A DNA stretch of 64,000 nt from JAIOSM01 sp964565415. GTDB taxonomy: Bacteria > Desulfobacterota > Desulfobacteria > Desulfobacterales > Desulfobacteraceae. This document shows, one piece after another, positions 8,762 to 17,734 of the stretch (position 1 is its first letter; every line of letters begins with the position of its first letter). The stretch spans positions 62,001 through 126,000 of the forward strand of contig CAZMEX010000001.1 of assembly GCA_964565415.1 (NCBI GenBank). The letters run 5' to 3'. Both the position numbers and the translations under genes were made by a program. A model generated the notes under the pieces. It saw only the letters and a list, made by a program, of their open reading frames with translations, was not told the origin of the DNA and made no database searches.

Positions 8762-10711
8762 ATGGCGCGGTTAAATACGCCTGAAGAGCTTAAAGACTTC
8801 AGACAGGAAATATTATCTAAAAGAGATCCAAACAACCCTTGTATTTCAATATGTGCCGGTGCAGGTTGCATTGCTTCAGGTGCTGATGCTGTTATCACAG
8901 CTTTTAGTAAGGAGATTGAAAAGCAGGGTTTATCAGCCAGGGTAGATACAAAAGGAACAGGATGTCCTGGATTTTGTGAGCAGGGTCCCATTGTTGTAAT
9001 CTACCCTGAAGAGATTTGCTATGTGCAGGTCAAAGCAGAAGATGTTCCTGAGATTGTTGAAAAGACCATACAAGCAAATGAGGTTGTTGAACGTCTATTG
9101 TTTATTGATCCTGTGACAGGTGAAAAAGCGGTCCATGAATCTGATATCGCCTTTTATAAGAGTCAGGAGAGAACAGTACTTTGCAATAATATTAAAATTG
9201 ATTCCAAAAGTATTGATGATTATATAGCATTGGGTGGATATTCTGCCCTGGGCAAAGCTCTTGGTTCCATGACTGATATTGAAGTCTTAGAAGAGGTTAA
9301 AAAATCAAACTTAAGGGGCAGGGGAGGGGCTGGATTTCCTGCAGGCAGAAAGTGGGAAGGTTCACGTAATGCCCCGGAACCGATCAAATATGTAATTGTA
9401 AATGCTGATGAGGGTGATCCCGGCGCATTTATGGACAGGGCGCTTCTTGAAGGAAATCCCCATTCAATCCTTGAAGGATTAATCCTTGGAGGGTATGCCA
9501 TAGCTTCCCATGAAGGATATTTTTATGTACGCCAGGAGTATCCCCTTGCAGTGGACAATATTAATCTTGCAATACAACAGGCAGAAGAGTATGGTCTGCT
9601 TGGGAAAAATATCCTTGGTTCAGGGTTTGATTTTAAAGTTTATGTGCATCAGGGTGCAGGTGCTTTTGTGTGTGGTGAGTCAACTGCTCTTATGACTTCT
9701 CTGGAAGGTAAAGTTGGAGAACCCAGACCAAAATATACACGTTCCAATATAAAGGGTTTATGGCAGAGACCAAGTGTTTTAAATAATGTTGAAACCTGGG
9801 CTAATGTTCCTTTGATCATTAATAATGGTGCTGACTGGTTTACCAAGGTTGGGACAGAAAGCAGCAAAGGTACAAAGATCTTTTCGCTTGTGGGTAAAAT
9901 TAAAAACACAGGTCTTGTGGAAGTACCCATGGGTATGACCTTAAAAGATATTATATACACTATCGGTGGTGGAATCCCCGGCGGTAAAAAATTTAAAGCA
10001 GTTCAGACAGGTGGTCCTTCAGGTGGTTGTATTCCTGAAGATAAGCTGGATTTAGAAGTTGGGTTTGATGAACTTACCAAAGCAGGCTCCATGATGGGTT
10101 CAGGCGGAATGATTGTTTTAGATGAAGATACCTGTATGGTTGATGTTGCAAGATATTTTATCAATTTTCTTACTGAAGAATCATGTGGTAAATGTGTCCC
10201 ATGCCGTGAAGGCTTGCGGCAGATGCATAGAATTTTGACCAATATTACTGAAGGCAGAGGTAAAGAGGGTGATATTGAGCTTTTAGAGGAACTTTCAGAA
10301 ACCGCTGTTGAGGCTTCTCTTTGTGCCCTTGGTAAAAGCGCACCCAATCCATTCTTAAGCACCTTAAAGTATTTTAGGGATGAGTATGAAGCACATATTA
10401 AGGAGAAACGTTGCCCTGCACTGTCCTGCAAAGAGCTGATATCGTTTTATATTGATCCTGAAAAATGTATGGGATGTGGAACCTGTCTGAAAAAGTGTCC
10501 TGCTGATGCAATAGATGGCGGCAAAAAATTAATCCACATTATTGATCAGGATAAATGTACAAATTGTGGAACCTGTTTTGAGGTCTGTCCAACAAAATTT
10601 GCATCGGTTAAAAAGATTTCAGGTGAGCTTGTTCCTCCCAGGATTGCAGAAGATCAAAGAACAATAACAAAAAAGAGCCCAAAAAAAGCAAAAACCAAAG
10701 CGAGCAAATAA
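8762..10711 (+). CDS. bamH: NuoF-like flavin/iron-sulfur subunit BamH
   Basis: The 649-residue protein has three parts. An N-terminal thioredoxin-like [2Fe-2S] domain shows CAGAGCIASG and GCPGFCEQGP. The NuoF core has the NADH/FMN glycine-rich motif RGRGGAGFPAGRKWE near residue 186 and the cluster motif ESCGKCVPCREG. Two C-terminal ferredoxin motifs (CMGCGTCLKKCPADA and CTNCGTCFEVCP) precede a lysine-rich tail. This layout matches HndC/HoxF-like bifurcating dehydrogenases and indicates NAD(H) and FMN binding. The start at 8762 was chosen because GAGGGG lies just upstream; an ATG at 8744 inside the end of bamG would add six residues. Confidence 0.93.
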   Translation: MARLNTPEELKDFRQEILSKRDPNNPCISICAGAGCIASGADAVITAFSKEIEKQGLSARVDTKGTGCPGFCEQGPIVVIYPEEICYVQVKAEDVPEIVEKTIQANEVVERLLFIDPVTGEKAVHESDIAFYKSQERTVLCNNIKIDSKSIDDYIALGGYSALGKALGSMTDIEVLEEVKKSNLRGRGGAGFPAGRKWEGSRNAPEPIKYVIVNADEGDPGAFMDRALLEGNPHSILEGLILGGYAIASHEGYFYVRQEYPLAVDNINLAIQQAEEYGLLGKNILGSGFDFKVYVHQGAGAFVCGESTALMTSLEGKVGEPRPKYTRSNIKGLWQRPSVLNNVETWANVPLIINNGADWFTKVGTESSKGTKIFSLVGKIKNTGLVEVPMGMTLKDIIYTIGGGIPGGKKFKAVQTGGPSGGCIPEDKLDLEVGFDELTKAGSMMGSGGMIVLDEDTCMVDVARYFINFLTEESCGKCVPCREGLRQMHRILTNITEGRGKEGDIELLEELSETAVEASLCALGKSAPNPFLSTLKYFRDEYEAHIKEKRCPALSCKELISFYIDPEKCMGCGTCLKKCPADAIDGGKKLIHIIDQDKCTNCGTCFEVCPTKFASVKKISGELVPPRIAEDQRTITKKSPKKAKTKASK

Positions 10712-10712
10712 A

Positions 10713-11309
10713 ATGAGTGAAATCCAATTTGAGATAGATGGGAAAAAAGTAAAAGCAAAACAGGATCAGACTATTCTTGAAACAGCCCGGGAAGCAGGAA
10801 TATATATACCAACACTCTGTCATCATGAGAAGCTTGAACCGTTTGGCGGTTGCAGAATGTGCATTGTGGAGGTAGAAGTTAATGGTTGGACAAAGCTTGT
10901 TGTATCTTGTGTCTATCCGGCTGAAGAAAATATTATTGTCAGAACACGCTCTGAAAAAATAGACCGGATTCGTAAAACCATTATTGAGCTGTTAATGGCA
11001 CACGCTCCAGATTCACCCCAACTTATGGAGATGGCTAAAGAGTACAAAGCTGACAAAGAGAGATATGAAAAAGATGCCTCGTTCTGTATCCATTGCGGTT
11101 TATGCGTTAGATATTGCAATGAGGTTAAGAAAGCAGATGCCCTGGGATTTGTTGACAGAGGAATAAATAAAGAGATAAGTTTTATCCCTGAGATTGCTTC
11201 AAAGGTTTGCAATGATTGCAAAGAGTGCTTTGAGTTGTGTCCCACATCATACCTCCAGGCAGCTTTTGTTTTAACTGAATCTCTAGCATTTCCATCGGAC
11301 AATAATTAA
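10713..11309 (+). CDS. bamI: Short NuoG-like iron-sulfur subunit BamI
   Basis: This 198-residue protein matches only the N-terminal iron-sulfur part of NuoG. It has a [2Fe-2S] domain with CHHEKLEPFGGCRMC and a following VSCVYP cysteine, then [4Fe-4S] motifs CIHCGLCVRYCNEV and CNDCKECFELCP. The large molybdopterin-like domain of NuoG is absent, as in other Bam clusters. It would wire BamH to the rest of the complex. It begins one base after the bamH stop and is the last of the eight canonical bam subunits. Confidence 0.9.
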   Translation: MSEIQFEIDGKKVKAKQDQTILETAREAGIYIPTLCHHEKLEPFGGCRMCIVEVEVNGWTKLVVSCVYPAEENIIVRTRSEKIDRIRKTIIELLMAHAPDSPQLMEMAKEYKADKERYEKDASFCIHCGLCVRYCNEVKKADALGFVDRGINKEISFIPEIASKVCNDCKECFELCPTSYLQAAFVLTESLAFPSDNN

Positions 11310-11326
11310 TATCTGGGGAATCAAAT

Positions 11327-12139
11327 GTGAATTTTGGTAAGGATATATCAAAATATCAAGCAGTAAGGTGCACTAAGGGAGATTGTTCAACCAGCTCCCT
11401 TGAACTGATTGGAGAAGAACCTTTATTGATCCGCATTGATGATAAACCTTACACTGTTGTGATGAGAACTCCGGGAGAAGAGATGTTCCATGCAGCCGGA
11501 GTTTGTCTGGGGGAAGGAATTGCAGATTCAGTGGATGATTTTTTAACCATTGGGTATTGTAAAGATATGGACCCCAATGTAATTGATATCCGTCTTAAAC
11601 CAGAAAGACGTAAGAAAATTGCCGATGTTTTAGAAAGAAGAAGTTTTGTCAGCCAGACAAGTTGTGGTATTTGCGGAAAAGAGATGATCAAGGATCTTCA
11701 TCAGATACTCTCTCCTGTTAAAAATGGTTTAAAAGTAAAAATAGATGATATTTTTAACTGCATTAATCAACTTTCTGAAAATCAGAAATACTACCCAAAG
11801 ACACGGGGTTCACATGCTGCAGTACTATTTGATAATCAATTGGAAATTTTATCTTTTGCCGAAGATGTAGGGCGGCATAATGCTCTGGATAAAGCTATTG
11901 GAAAGACATTTATAAATAGACAATTAATAGAGGCAAGTATACTGGTATTATCTTCAAGAATAAGTTATGAACTTGTACAAAAAGCTGCAAGGGCGCATAT
12001 ACCCATGATGATAAGCAAATCCAGACCTACAGCTCTGGCAGTTGAAATGGGAAAGAACCTTAACATGACCATGGCTTGTGTATTTGAAAAGTCTGAGTTG
12101 TTAATACTTTGCGGTGAAGACCGCATAATAAGAGAATAG
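11327..12139 (+). CDS. fdhD: FdhD-type sulfurtransferase for Mo/W cofactor maturation
   Basis: The 270-residue protein has the FdhD signature TSCGICGKEMI, whose CxxC holds the persulfide-transferring cysteines, plus the conserved segment DVGRHNALDKAIG and a C-terminal SRISYELVQKAAR region. FdhD moves sulfur from a cysteine desulfurase to the metal of bis-pyranopterin enzymes, classically formate dehydrogenase. No formate dehydrogenase is in the window, and the gene sits 17 bp after bamI. BamB is therefore its most likely local client, which is inference. The start is the GTG at 11327 with GGGGAA upstream. Confidence 0.9.
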   Translation: MNFGKDISKYQAVRCTKGDCSTSSLELIGEEPLLIRIDDKPYTVVMRTPGEEMFHAAGVCLGEGIADSVDDFLTIGYCKDMDPNVIDIRLKPERRKKIADVLERRSFVSQTSCGICGKEMIKDLHQILSPVKNGLKVKIDDIFNCINQLSENQKYYPKTRGSHAAVLFDNQLEILSFAEDVGRHNALDKAIGKTFINRQLIEASILVLSSRISYELVQKAARAHIPMMISKSRPTALAVEMGKNLNMTMACVFEKSELLILCGEDRIIRE

Positions 12140-12183
12140 AGCGTGATTAAATATAACAAAATAAAACAATTGAGGAGGATAAA

Positions 12184-12966
12184 TTGAAAATTCTCACAAC
12201 AGTAAAAAAAGTGGTTGATGTGGAATTGAATATCCGCGTGAATGATGGTGCCATTGTTGAAGACGGGTTACAATATGTTATTAATGCCTGGGATGAAAAT
12301 GCAGTGGAAGCAGCAGTACAGCTCAAAGAGAGTAACAGCGCTGAAACAACTCTTGTCAGTATTGGTGGTGATGAAAATGCTGATATGATCAAAAAATGTT
12401 ATGCCATGGGAATTGACAATGGGATCTTAATTGATGACCCTGCATTGGCTAAAGCTGACTCATCTGTTTATGCAAAAGTATTACAAAAAGTATATGAAAA
12501 AGGCGAATATGATTTGATTATTACTGGAAAACAGGCCCAGGACACAGATAACGGTCAGACAGGTATCATGCTTGCAGAATATCTTAATATACCTTGTGTA
12601 AGTAATGTTGTTGAGATGGAAGTAAAGGATGACAGCCACATTAAAGTTTCAAGACTTGGTGATGCAGGAACTGAAATTGTAGAGCTTGAACTGCCTGCTG
12701 TAGTCACAGTGAGTGATAGTATTAATGAACCACGTCTGCCAGCCATGCGCGGTATTATGATGGCAAAGAAAAAAAAGATTGAAACAATGGATTTAAGTGC
12801 CCTTGAAACTTCAATGGAAGAGCTGGGAGGCAATGCCCTGCAATCAGAGGTGGTTGAATATATGCAGCCTGAAGCACGCAAGGCCGGTCAAAAATTTGAA
12901 GGTGATGCTGCTGATATCACAGCTGAGGTTGCAGGACTTCTTTTTAATGAAGCCAAAGTTTTATAA
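12184..12966 (+). CDS. etfB: Electron transfer flavoprotein beta subunit
   Basis: The 260-residue protein has the EtfB fold markers: VINAWDENAVEAAVQLKE, GKQAQDTDNGQTG and the adenylate/AMP-binding region LPAVVTVSDSINEPRLP. The TTG start at 12184 follows a strong GAGGAGGA ribosome site. EtfAB accepts electrons from acyl-CoA dehydrogenases in the cytoplasm. Its place after bam-fdhD, and with etfA and a membrane oxidoreductase downstream, points to reoxidation of aromatic-pathway acyl-CoA dehydrogenases such as glutaryl-CoA dehydrogenase. Confidence 0.93.
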   Translation: MKILTTVKKVVDVELNIRVNDGAIVEDGLQYVINAWDENAVEAAVQLKESNSAETTLVSIGGDENADMIKKCYAMGIDNGILIDDPALAKADSSVYAKVLQKVYEKGEYDLIITGKQAQDTDNGQTGIMLAEYLNIPCVSNVVEMEVKDDSHIKVSRLGDAGTEIVELELPAVVTVSDSINEPRLPAMRGIMMAKKKKIETMDLSALETSMEELGGNALQSEVVEYMQPEARKAGQKFEGDAADITAEVAGLLFNEAKVL

Positions 12967-13014
12967 TACTTACTGCACATATACCAAAAGATACTATATA
13001 AGGAATATAATATT

Positions 13015-13974
13015 ATGACAAAAATACTCGTAGTAGCAGATATCAAACAAGGTGTACTAAAAGGCAGCACATCGGAATTGTTGTCAAAAGCCAAAGCTCT
13101 TGGTGCCCAAACTGCTGTGGTTGCTGTTGGATCAAATATTGAATCTTTAGCTTCTGATTTTGCTGACGCAGGGTCCGACACACAATATATTGCCGATGAT
13201 GCGAGCCTTGAACTGTTTTCAGCAGGACCCTTTGCCTCGTGCGTTGTGGATGCTGCAAAACAATTTGAAGCAGATCTCATCTGGTTTGGTTTTTCTGAAA
13301 CGGGAAAGGCGGTTGCCCCAAGGGTCGCAGCCCAGCTAAATATTGCATGTGCCTCGGAAATCATTGATATTACCATTGACAATGGCAAGTTTGAGGTAAC
13401 AAGACCTGCTACTGCCAATAAATTGATTCAGCGCATTAAAGTGAACAGTGATAAATTGGTAGCAGTGGTAAGAGCAGGAGCCTTTGAAACAACAGAGGGT
13501 ATCACTGGAACTGAAAACAGTGTTAAACTATCTGTCCCTAAAACCGATTTAAGGGCTGTTATTAAAGAGATCATTGCAGAAGCAGGAGACGATATTGATC
13601 TTGCAGATGCCAACATAGTTGTCTCCGTGGGACGTGGTGCAAAAGACCAGGCAGGTATTGATCTTGTAAAGGAACTTGCAATAGACCTTGAAGCAGGATT
13701 TGGTTCTTCCCGGGCACTGATTGATGCAGGATTCATGCCCCATGCAAAACAGGTGGGTCAGACAGGAAAAATTGTTGCACCAACAGTCTATTTTGCAATT
13801 GGTATCTCAGGAGCAATTCAGCACCTTGCAGGCATGAACGGTTCAAAAGTAATTGTGGCTGTAAATAAAGACCCTGAAGCTCCCATATTTAACATTGCTG
13901 ATTATGGTATTGTTGGAGATTTGTTTGAAGTTGTTCCAATACTAAGAGAAGAAATTAAAAAAATTAGAGGTTAG
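13015..13974 (+). CDS. etfA: Electron transfer flavoprotein alpha subunit
   Basis: The 319-residue protein has the FAD-binding C-terminal domain with VGRGAKDQAG, SRALIDAGFMPHAKQVGQTG, GISGAIQHLAGM and VNKDPEAPIF, all hallmarks of EtfA. It lies 48 bp after etfB and 6 bp before the membrane oxidoreductase. No N-terminal ferredoxin extension is present, as is usual for non-bifurcating Etf delivering to a quinone reductase. Confidence 0.94.
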   Translation: MTKILVVADIKQGVLKGSTSELLSKAKALGAQTAVVAVGSNIESLASDFADAGSDTQYIADDASLELFSAGPFASCVVDAAKQFEADLIWFGFSETGKAVAPRVAAQLNIACASEIIDITIDNGKFEVTRPATANKLIQRIKVNSDKLVAVVRAGAFETTEGITGTENSVKLSVPKTDLRAVIKEIIAEAGDDIDLADANIVVSVGRGAKDQAGIDLVKELAIDLEAGFGSSRALIDAGFMPHAKQVGQTGKIVAPTVYFAIGISGAIQHLAGMNGSKVIVAVNKDPEAPIFNIADYGIVGDLFEVVPILREEIKKIRG

Positions 13975-13980
13975 TAAATT

Positions 13981-16098
13981 ATGAATCCCCTTTTTATGTC
14001 CATACTGCTCATCATAGGTTTGGGAATTTTTGGTCGCACAATGTACTATAAAATTCAATTACTATTGGCACTTGGACCGCTGGATTTATCAGGTCGTATC
14101 AATAACATGGGAGAACGGCTTAAAAATTTAGCAGTTATTGCAATTGGTCAAAAACGTCTTGTTGGTAGAAAAAGAGAGTGGCTTGCAGGTATTATGCACG
14201 CCTTCATATTCTGGGGATTTTGTGTCCTCTTAATCCGCAGCATCACTCTTTATGGAGAGGGATTCTCCCAAGGTTTCAGGGTTCCTGTTTTTGGGTATGA
14301 TAATATAATTGGATATCTCTATATTGCCCTGAAAGATATTATGGAGGGCATGGTTCTTTTGATGGCTCTTTACGCAATTTTTCGCCGGGCTGTTCTTAAA
14401 CCATCAAGGATGCACAATACATGGGAGGCATACTTTGTCCTTTTCATGATTGTTATTTTGATGATTTCTGACCTTTTAGTGGATGGAGCAAGATACAACT
14501 TAATCACTCTGTATAATAATCCAGATCATCTTCATTTTTTTAACAATCCTCAATATGGTTCTGAGTTTATCTGGACACCGGTTTCGGTTGGAGCAGGTTC
14601 TCTAATAAAAGGATTAAACGCCGGGACAACAACCCTTGTATTGACCATCATGTTCTGGACACACATAATTACACAACTTGTTTTCTTGAATTTTTTACCC
14701 CTGGGAAAGCATTTCCATGTAATTACAGCATTGCCAAATGTATTTTTAAAGAGCCTGGGATATCCCCATGAAAAACCAGAAGTTCTTGACCTTGAAGATG
14801 AATCTGTATGGGAAGATGAATCCCTGGGGATCAATCATATCCACCAGCTGAACTGGAAACAGGGACTTGATCTCTATACCTGCACAGAGTGTGGCCGCTG
14901 TAAAGATGTCTGTCCTGCATATCTTACTGATAAACCATTGAGCTTAAATGAGTTTAATGATGATTTAAAAGCAGAGCTGTTGGAAAATTCATCTAACATT
15001 ATTAAAAGAGCACAACTTAACTCTGCCATTAAAGAAGATACCAAAGCAGAAACAATAGAAGAGATCAAGGGTCAGATCACAGAGCTGAACAGCAAGAAAT
15101 CACTTGTTGGTGATATAATTTCAGAAGATACTCTCTGGGCATGTACTACATGCCGTGCCTGTGAACAGGTTTGCCCTGTAACAATCGAGCATGTACCGCG
15201 CATAGTAGCACTTAGACAGGGACAAACCTTAATGGCAGGGGTCTACCCAAAAGAACTCAATGTTGCACTTAAAGGTCTTGAGAGAAATGGCAACCCATGG
15301 GGCATTGGATATGACAAACGTGCTGACTGGGCAGAGGGTCTAAATGTTAAGACCATGGCAGAAGATTCTAAAGTTGATTATCTTCTATGGGTTGGTTGTG
15401 CAGGCTCTTTTGATGATAGAACCAAGAAAGTAACAATTAGCCTTGTTAAAATTCTTCAAAAAGCCAATATCAGTTTTGCAATCCTTGGTACCCAGGAAAA
15501 ATGTACTGGAGATTTTGCAAGAAAAGTTGGTAATGAGATGCTCTATCAGATGATGGCAGAAGAGAATATTGCAACTCTCAATAGTTACAAGGTTAAAAAG
15601 ATAATTGCTGCATGTCCCCATTGTCTAAATACACTCAAGCATGAATACCCCCAGATGGGTGGAGATTATGAAGTGATCCACCACACAGAGTTTATAAACC
15701 AGCTTGTAAAATCTGGCAGAATTACTCTAAACAAATCATTTGAAGGTACACTTACATATCATGATCCATGTTATCTTGGACGATACAATTCAATCTACGA
15801 TCAACCAAGATCACTTCTGAACTCTGTTTCAAAAGAAGGTCTAAAAGAACTTGATCAGCACGGCAAAGAGAGCTTTTGCTGTGGTGCAGGCGGCGGAAGA
15901 ATGTGGATGGAAGAGACAATAGGCAAAAGAATCAATAATGTGAGAGCCCAGGAAATAGTAGATAAAAAAGCTTCCACTGTAGCAGTAAGTTGTCCTTTCT
16001 GCCTAACCATGATCGAAGACGGCATGAAAGAACTTGCCCAGGAGGAGAATGTCAAAACACAGGACATCGCAGAACTGGTAGCAAATAATATGGCATAA
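13981..16098 (+). CDS. Membrane Etf:menaquinone oxidoreductase (NarI-like plus HdrD-like fusion)
   Basis: The 705-residue protein starts with several membrane helices in a NarI/cytochrome b-like domain (about residues 1-245, including HAFIFWGFCVLLIRS and MFWTHIITQLVFLNF with candidate heme histidines). Two [4Fe-4S] motifs follow (CTECGRCKDVCP near 300 and CTTCRACEQVCP near 390). Two CCG modules end in HDPCYLGR, FCCGAGGGRMW and SCPFC. Proteins of this design encoded beside etfBA are the Etf:menaquinone oxidoreductases (EMO) of beta-oxidising anaerobes. The first CCG module reads EKCTGD, so one cysteine of the usual pair is missing. It closes the bam-etf run and is followed by a strong terminator. 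Confidence 0.88.
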   Translation: MNPLFMSILLIIGLGIFGRTMYYKIQLLLALGPLDLSGRINNMGERLKNLAVIAIGQKRLVGRKREWLAGIMHAFIFWGFCVLLIRSITLYGEGFSQGFRVPVFGYDNIIGYLYIALKDIMEGMVLLMALYAIFRRAVLKPSRMHNTWEAYFVLFMIVILMISDLLVDGARYNLITLYNNPDHLHFFNNPQYGSEFIWTPVSVGAGSLIKGLNAGTTTLVLTIMFWTHIITQLVFLNFLPLGKHFHVITALPNVFLKSLGYPHEKPEVLDLEDESVWEDESLGINHIHQLNWKQGLDLYTCTECGRCKDVCPAYLTDKPLSLNEFNDDLKAELLENSSNIIKRAQLNSAIKEDTKAETIEEIKGQITELNSKKSLVGDIISEDTLWACTTCRACEQVCPVTIEHVPRIVALRQGQTLMAGVYPKELNVALKGLERNGNPWGIGYDKRADWAEGLNVKTMAEDSKVDYLLWVGCAGSFDDRTKKVTISLVKILQKANISFAILGTQEKCTGDFARKVGNEMLYQMMAEENIATLNSYKVKKIIAACPHCLNTLKHEYPQMGGDYEVIHHTEFINQLVKSGRITLNKSFEGTLTYHDPCYLGRYNSIYDQPRSLLNSVSKEGLKELDQHGKESFCCGAGGGRMWMEETIGKRINNVRAQEIVDKKASTVAVSCPFCLTMIEDGMKELAQEENVKTQDIAELVANNMA

Positions 16099-16133
16099 GC
16101 TTTCCTAAAGCCTGCCCAAAGTAAATAAATTTT

Positions 16134-16174
16134 AGCCCCTGTATCAATACAATTTGATGCAGGGGCTTTTTTTT
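16134..16174 (+). terminator. Intrinsic terminator ending the bam-fdhD-etf operon
   Basis: AGCCCCTGTATCAA (16134-16147) pairs with TTGATGCAGGGGCT (16154-16167), with one A-G mismatch, and is followed by a run of at least seven T. It begins 36 bp after the stop of the Etf:quinone oxidoreductase gene. Confidence 0.92.
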
Positions 16175-16188
16175 GAATATCAATCTCC

Positions 16189-16218
16189 TTGACAAAAACA
16201 AATCTAAAATCCTATATT
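16189..16218 (+). promoter_or_regulatory. Sigma70-type promoter for the accessory segment
   Basis: TTGACA (16189-16194) is followed after 18 bp by TATATT (16213-16218). It lies between the bam-etf terminator and the inverted repeat that precedes the decayed defence gene, so it probably once drove that gene. Confidence 0.6.
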
Positions 16219-16256
16219 GACCATGTAAAAGACATTTATTGTCTCTTTTTGAGAAA

Positions 16257-16294
16257 AAGTTATAAAAACAAAAAATCTTTTGTTTTTATAACTT
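16257..16294. repeat. 17-bp perfect inverted repeat (possible operator or RNA hairpin)
   Basis: AAGTTATAAAAACAAAA (16257-16273) and its exact complement (16278-16294) enclose AATC. It sits between the promoter at 16189 and the start codon at 16326, within the expected leader. It is preceded by two smaller dyads (AGACA-TTTAT-TGTCT and CTTTTT-GAG-AAAAAG). There is no G/C-rich stem, so a protein-binding operator or an AU hairpin is likelier than a terminator. Confidence 0.75.
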
Positions 16295-16325
16295 AATAAT
16301 GATTCTATGATTCACTGCGAGAATA

Positions 16326-17685
16326 ATGACAGAAGAATTTATTGAACTTAATCGTGATTTTTGCCCCATTTCAAAGTGGGATGAGGTTGAACGTGTTGAA
16401 GATTTTCAAATGAGAATGGCATTGGGCTTGTCATCAATGGTTCATTGGGATGATCTGCTTAAAGAACCTAGAATAATTATATTGGCAAAAGCTGGAGCTG
16501 GGAAAACTGATGAAATCAAAAATATTACAAAACAGATCAGGGCAAAAGGGAAACAAGCATTTTTTCTGCGATTGGAATATCTGAAAGATGATTTTGAATT
16601 GGCTTTCGAGGGTGCTCCTTACGGAGAATTCAGTGAACCCTCATAAAGCGATTTCTAAATTGGAATTATATTTGTCTGAGCTTTCTGACACCGGGAAAGC
16701 CACTGAATTAACCATGGGTTTCATTTCCAACCTTATTGGAGGAAGGCTCTCCCATTTTAGGAATATTGGTGAAAGATTTAAACAGGTAAAACATTTAGAA
16801 AAATATTTGGAAAAACTGTATCTTATGACGCACAAATATGTTTGTATTGCTGATGATATTGCTAGAGCAGGGAACGGTGAATATATGCCTAAATTGCGAG
16901 AAGATGCTCAAGAAGCCAGAGAAATCCTATTATCAATGCTTAAACAGATACCTGGAAAATCAACATTCCTTGCTTTGAAAAGAATTGCATCTGAGCTCTT
17001 CAATGAAAAAAACAGCTCTTGGATGCAAACGCATGCTAAAATCCGGGCAGAACAAGATGCTGACATAGGTGTGTGGAGCGTACAAAATGTCATTGATTTT
17101 GCAGACAATCAAGAACTTCAGCCAGGCAATGCAAAGCAACTGTTTGAATTATCTGTTACTCGATTCCTTGATTTCAAATACGAACTGGAAAATAATGAAG
17201 ACAGCGTTGCTGCAACTTGGAAGAGAGAAACTGAAGAAACTAAATTGCGTATCTTGATCGCTAAATGGCTACGTGATCACGCTCTCGGAAAATATTCAGT
17301 TTCTCAAGAGGAAGAACAAGCCGATGCCAAAAAACCTGATATTCGTATTCATAGCTCTGGACTTGATACACCAGTTCCAATTGAACTAAAAATTGTGGAT
17401 AACTGGAGTGGTCCCAAATTATTTGAACGATTGGAAAATCAGCTTTGCAATGATTATCTTAGAGATTACAGGACAAAATACGGTATTTATATTCTTATAT
17501 ATCGAGGTGAAAAGAAAAAATGGGTGCATCCAACCAAAAAAAAGCAAATGAATTTTGCGAAATTAGTTGGAATGCTTCAACAACATGCTGAAGAATATAT
17601 CCGAAATCGAGATGAGATATACGATGTAGCAGTTATTGAGATAGATCTTACTGCACGGTTCAAGCCTGTGAGATTTAATGTTTGA
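16326..17685 (+). pseudogene. Remnant of an NTPase/nuclease defence protein with internal deletion and frameshift
   Basis: The first frame (16326-16646) encodes a 106-residue N-terminus with a Walker A motif, LAKAGAGKTDEI, and stops early. A second frame continues to 17685 and encodes about 350 residues of the C-terminal part of what looks like the same protein. The frame shifts near 16640, and no Walker B or sensor region lies between, so most of an NTPase domain appears deleted. The C-terminal part has a helical region and then PDIRIHSSG...PIELKIVDNW...GIYILIYRG, the Asp and Glu-x-Lys pattern of a PD-(D/E)XK nuclease fold. Large proteins of this kind occur in prokaryotic defence islands. 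The ATG at 16588 should not be taken as a real start. Confidence 0.65.
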
Positions 17686-17734
17686 TAAAAAAATATATTA
17701 ATTCCAGCTTTTAATAGAAGAGAATTTAAATAGC

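Noticed and set aside
13043..13258. Opposite-strand ORFs within etfA and many other long genes
   Set aside because: They lie wholly within well-supported genes, lack ribosome sites and show no family features.
16588..17685. The 365-residue ORF as an independent intact gene
   Set aside because: Its first residues are out-of-frame coding of the upstream ORF and no ribosome site is seen. The similarity-like content starts only after the deletion junction.
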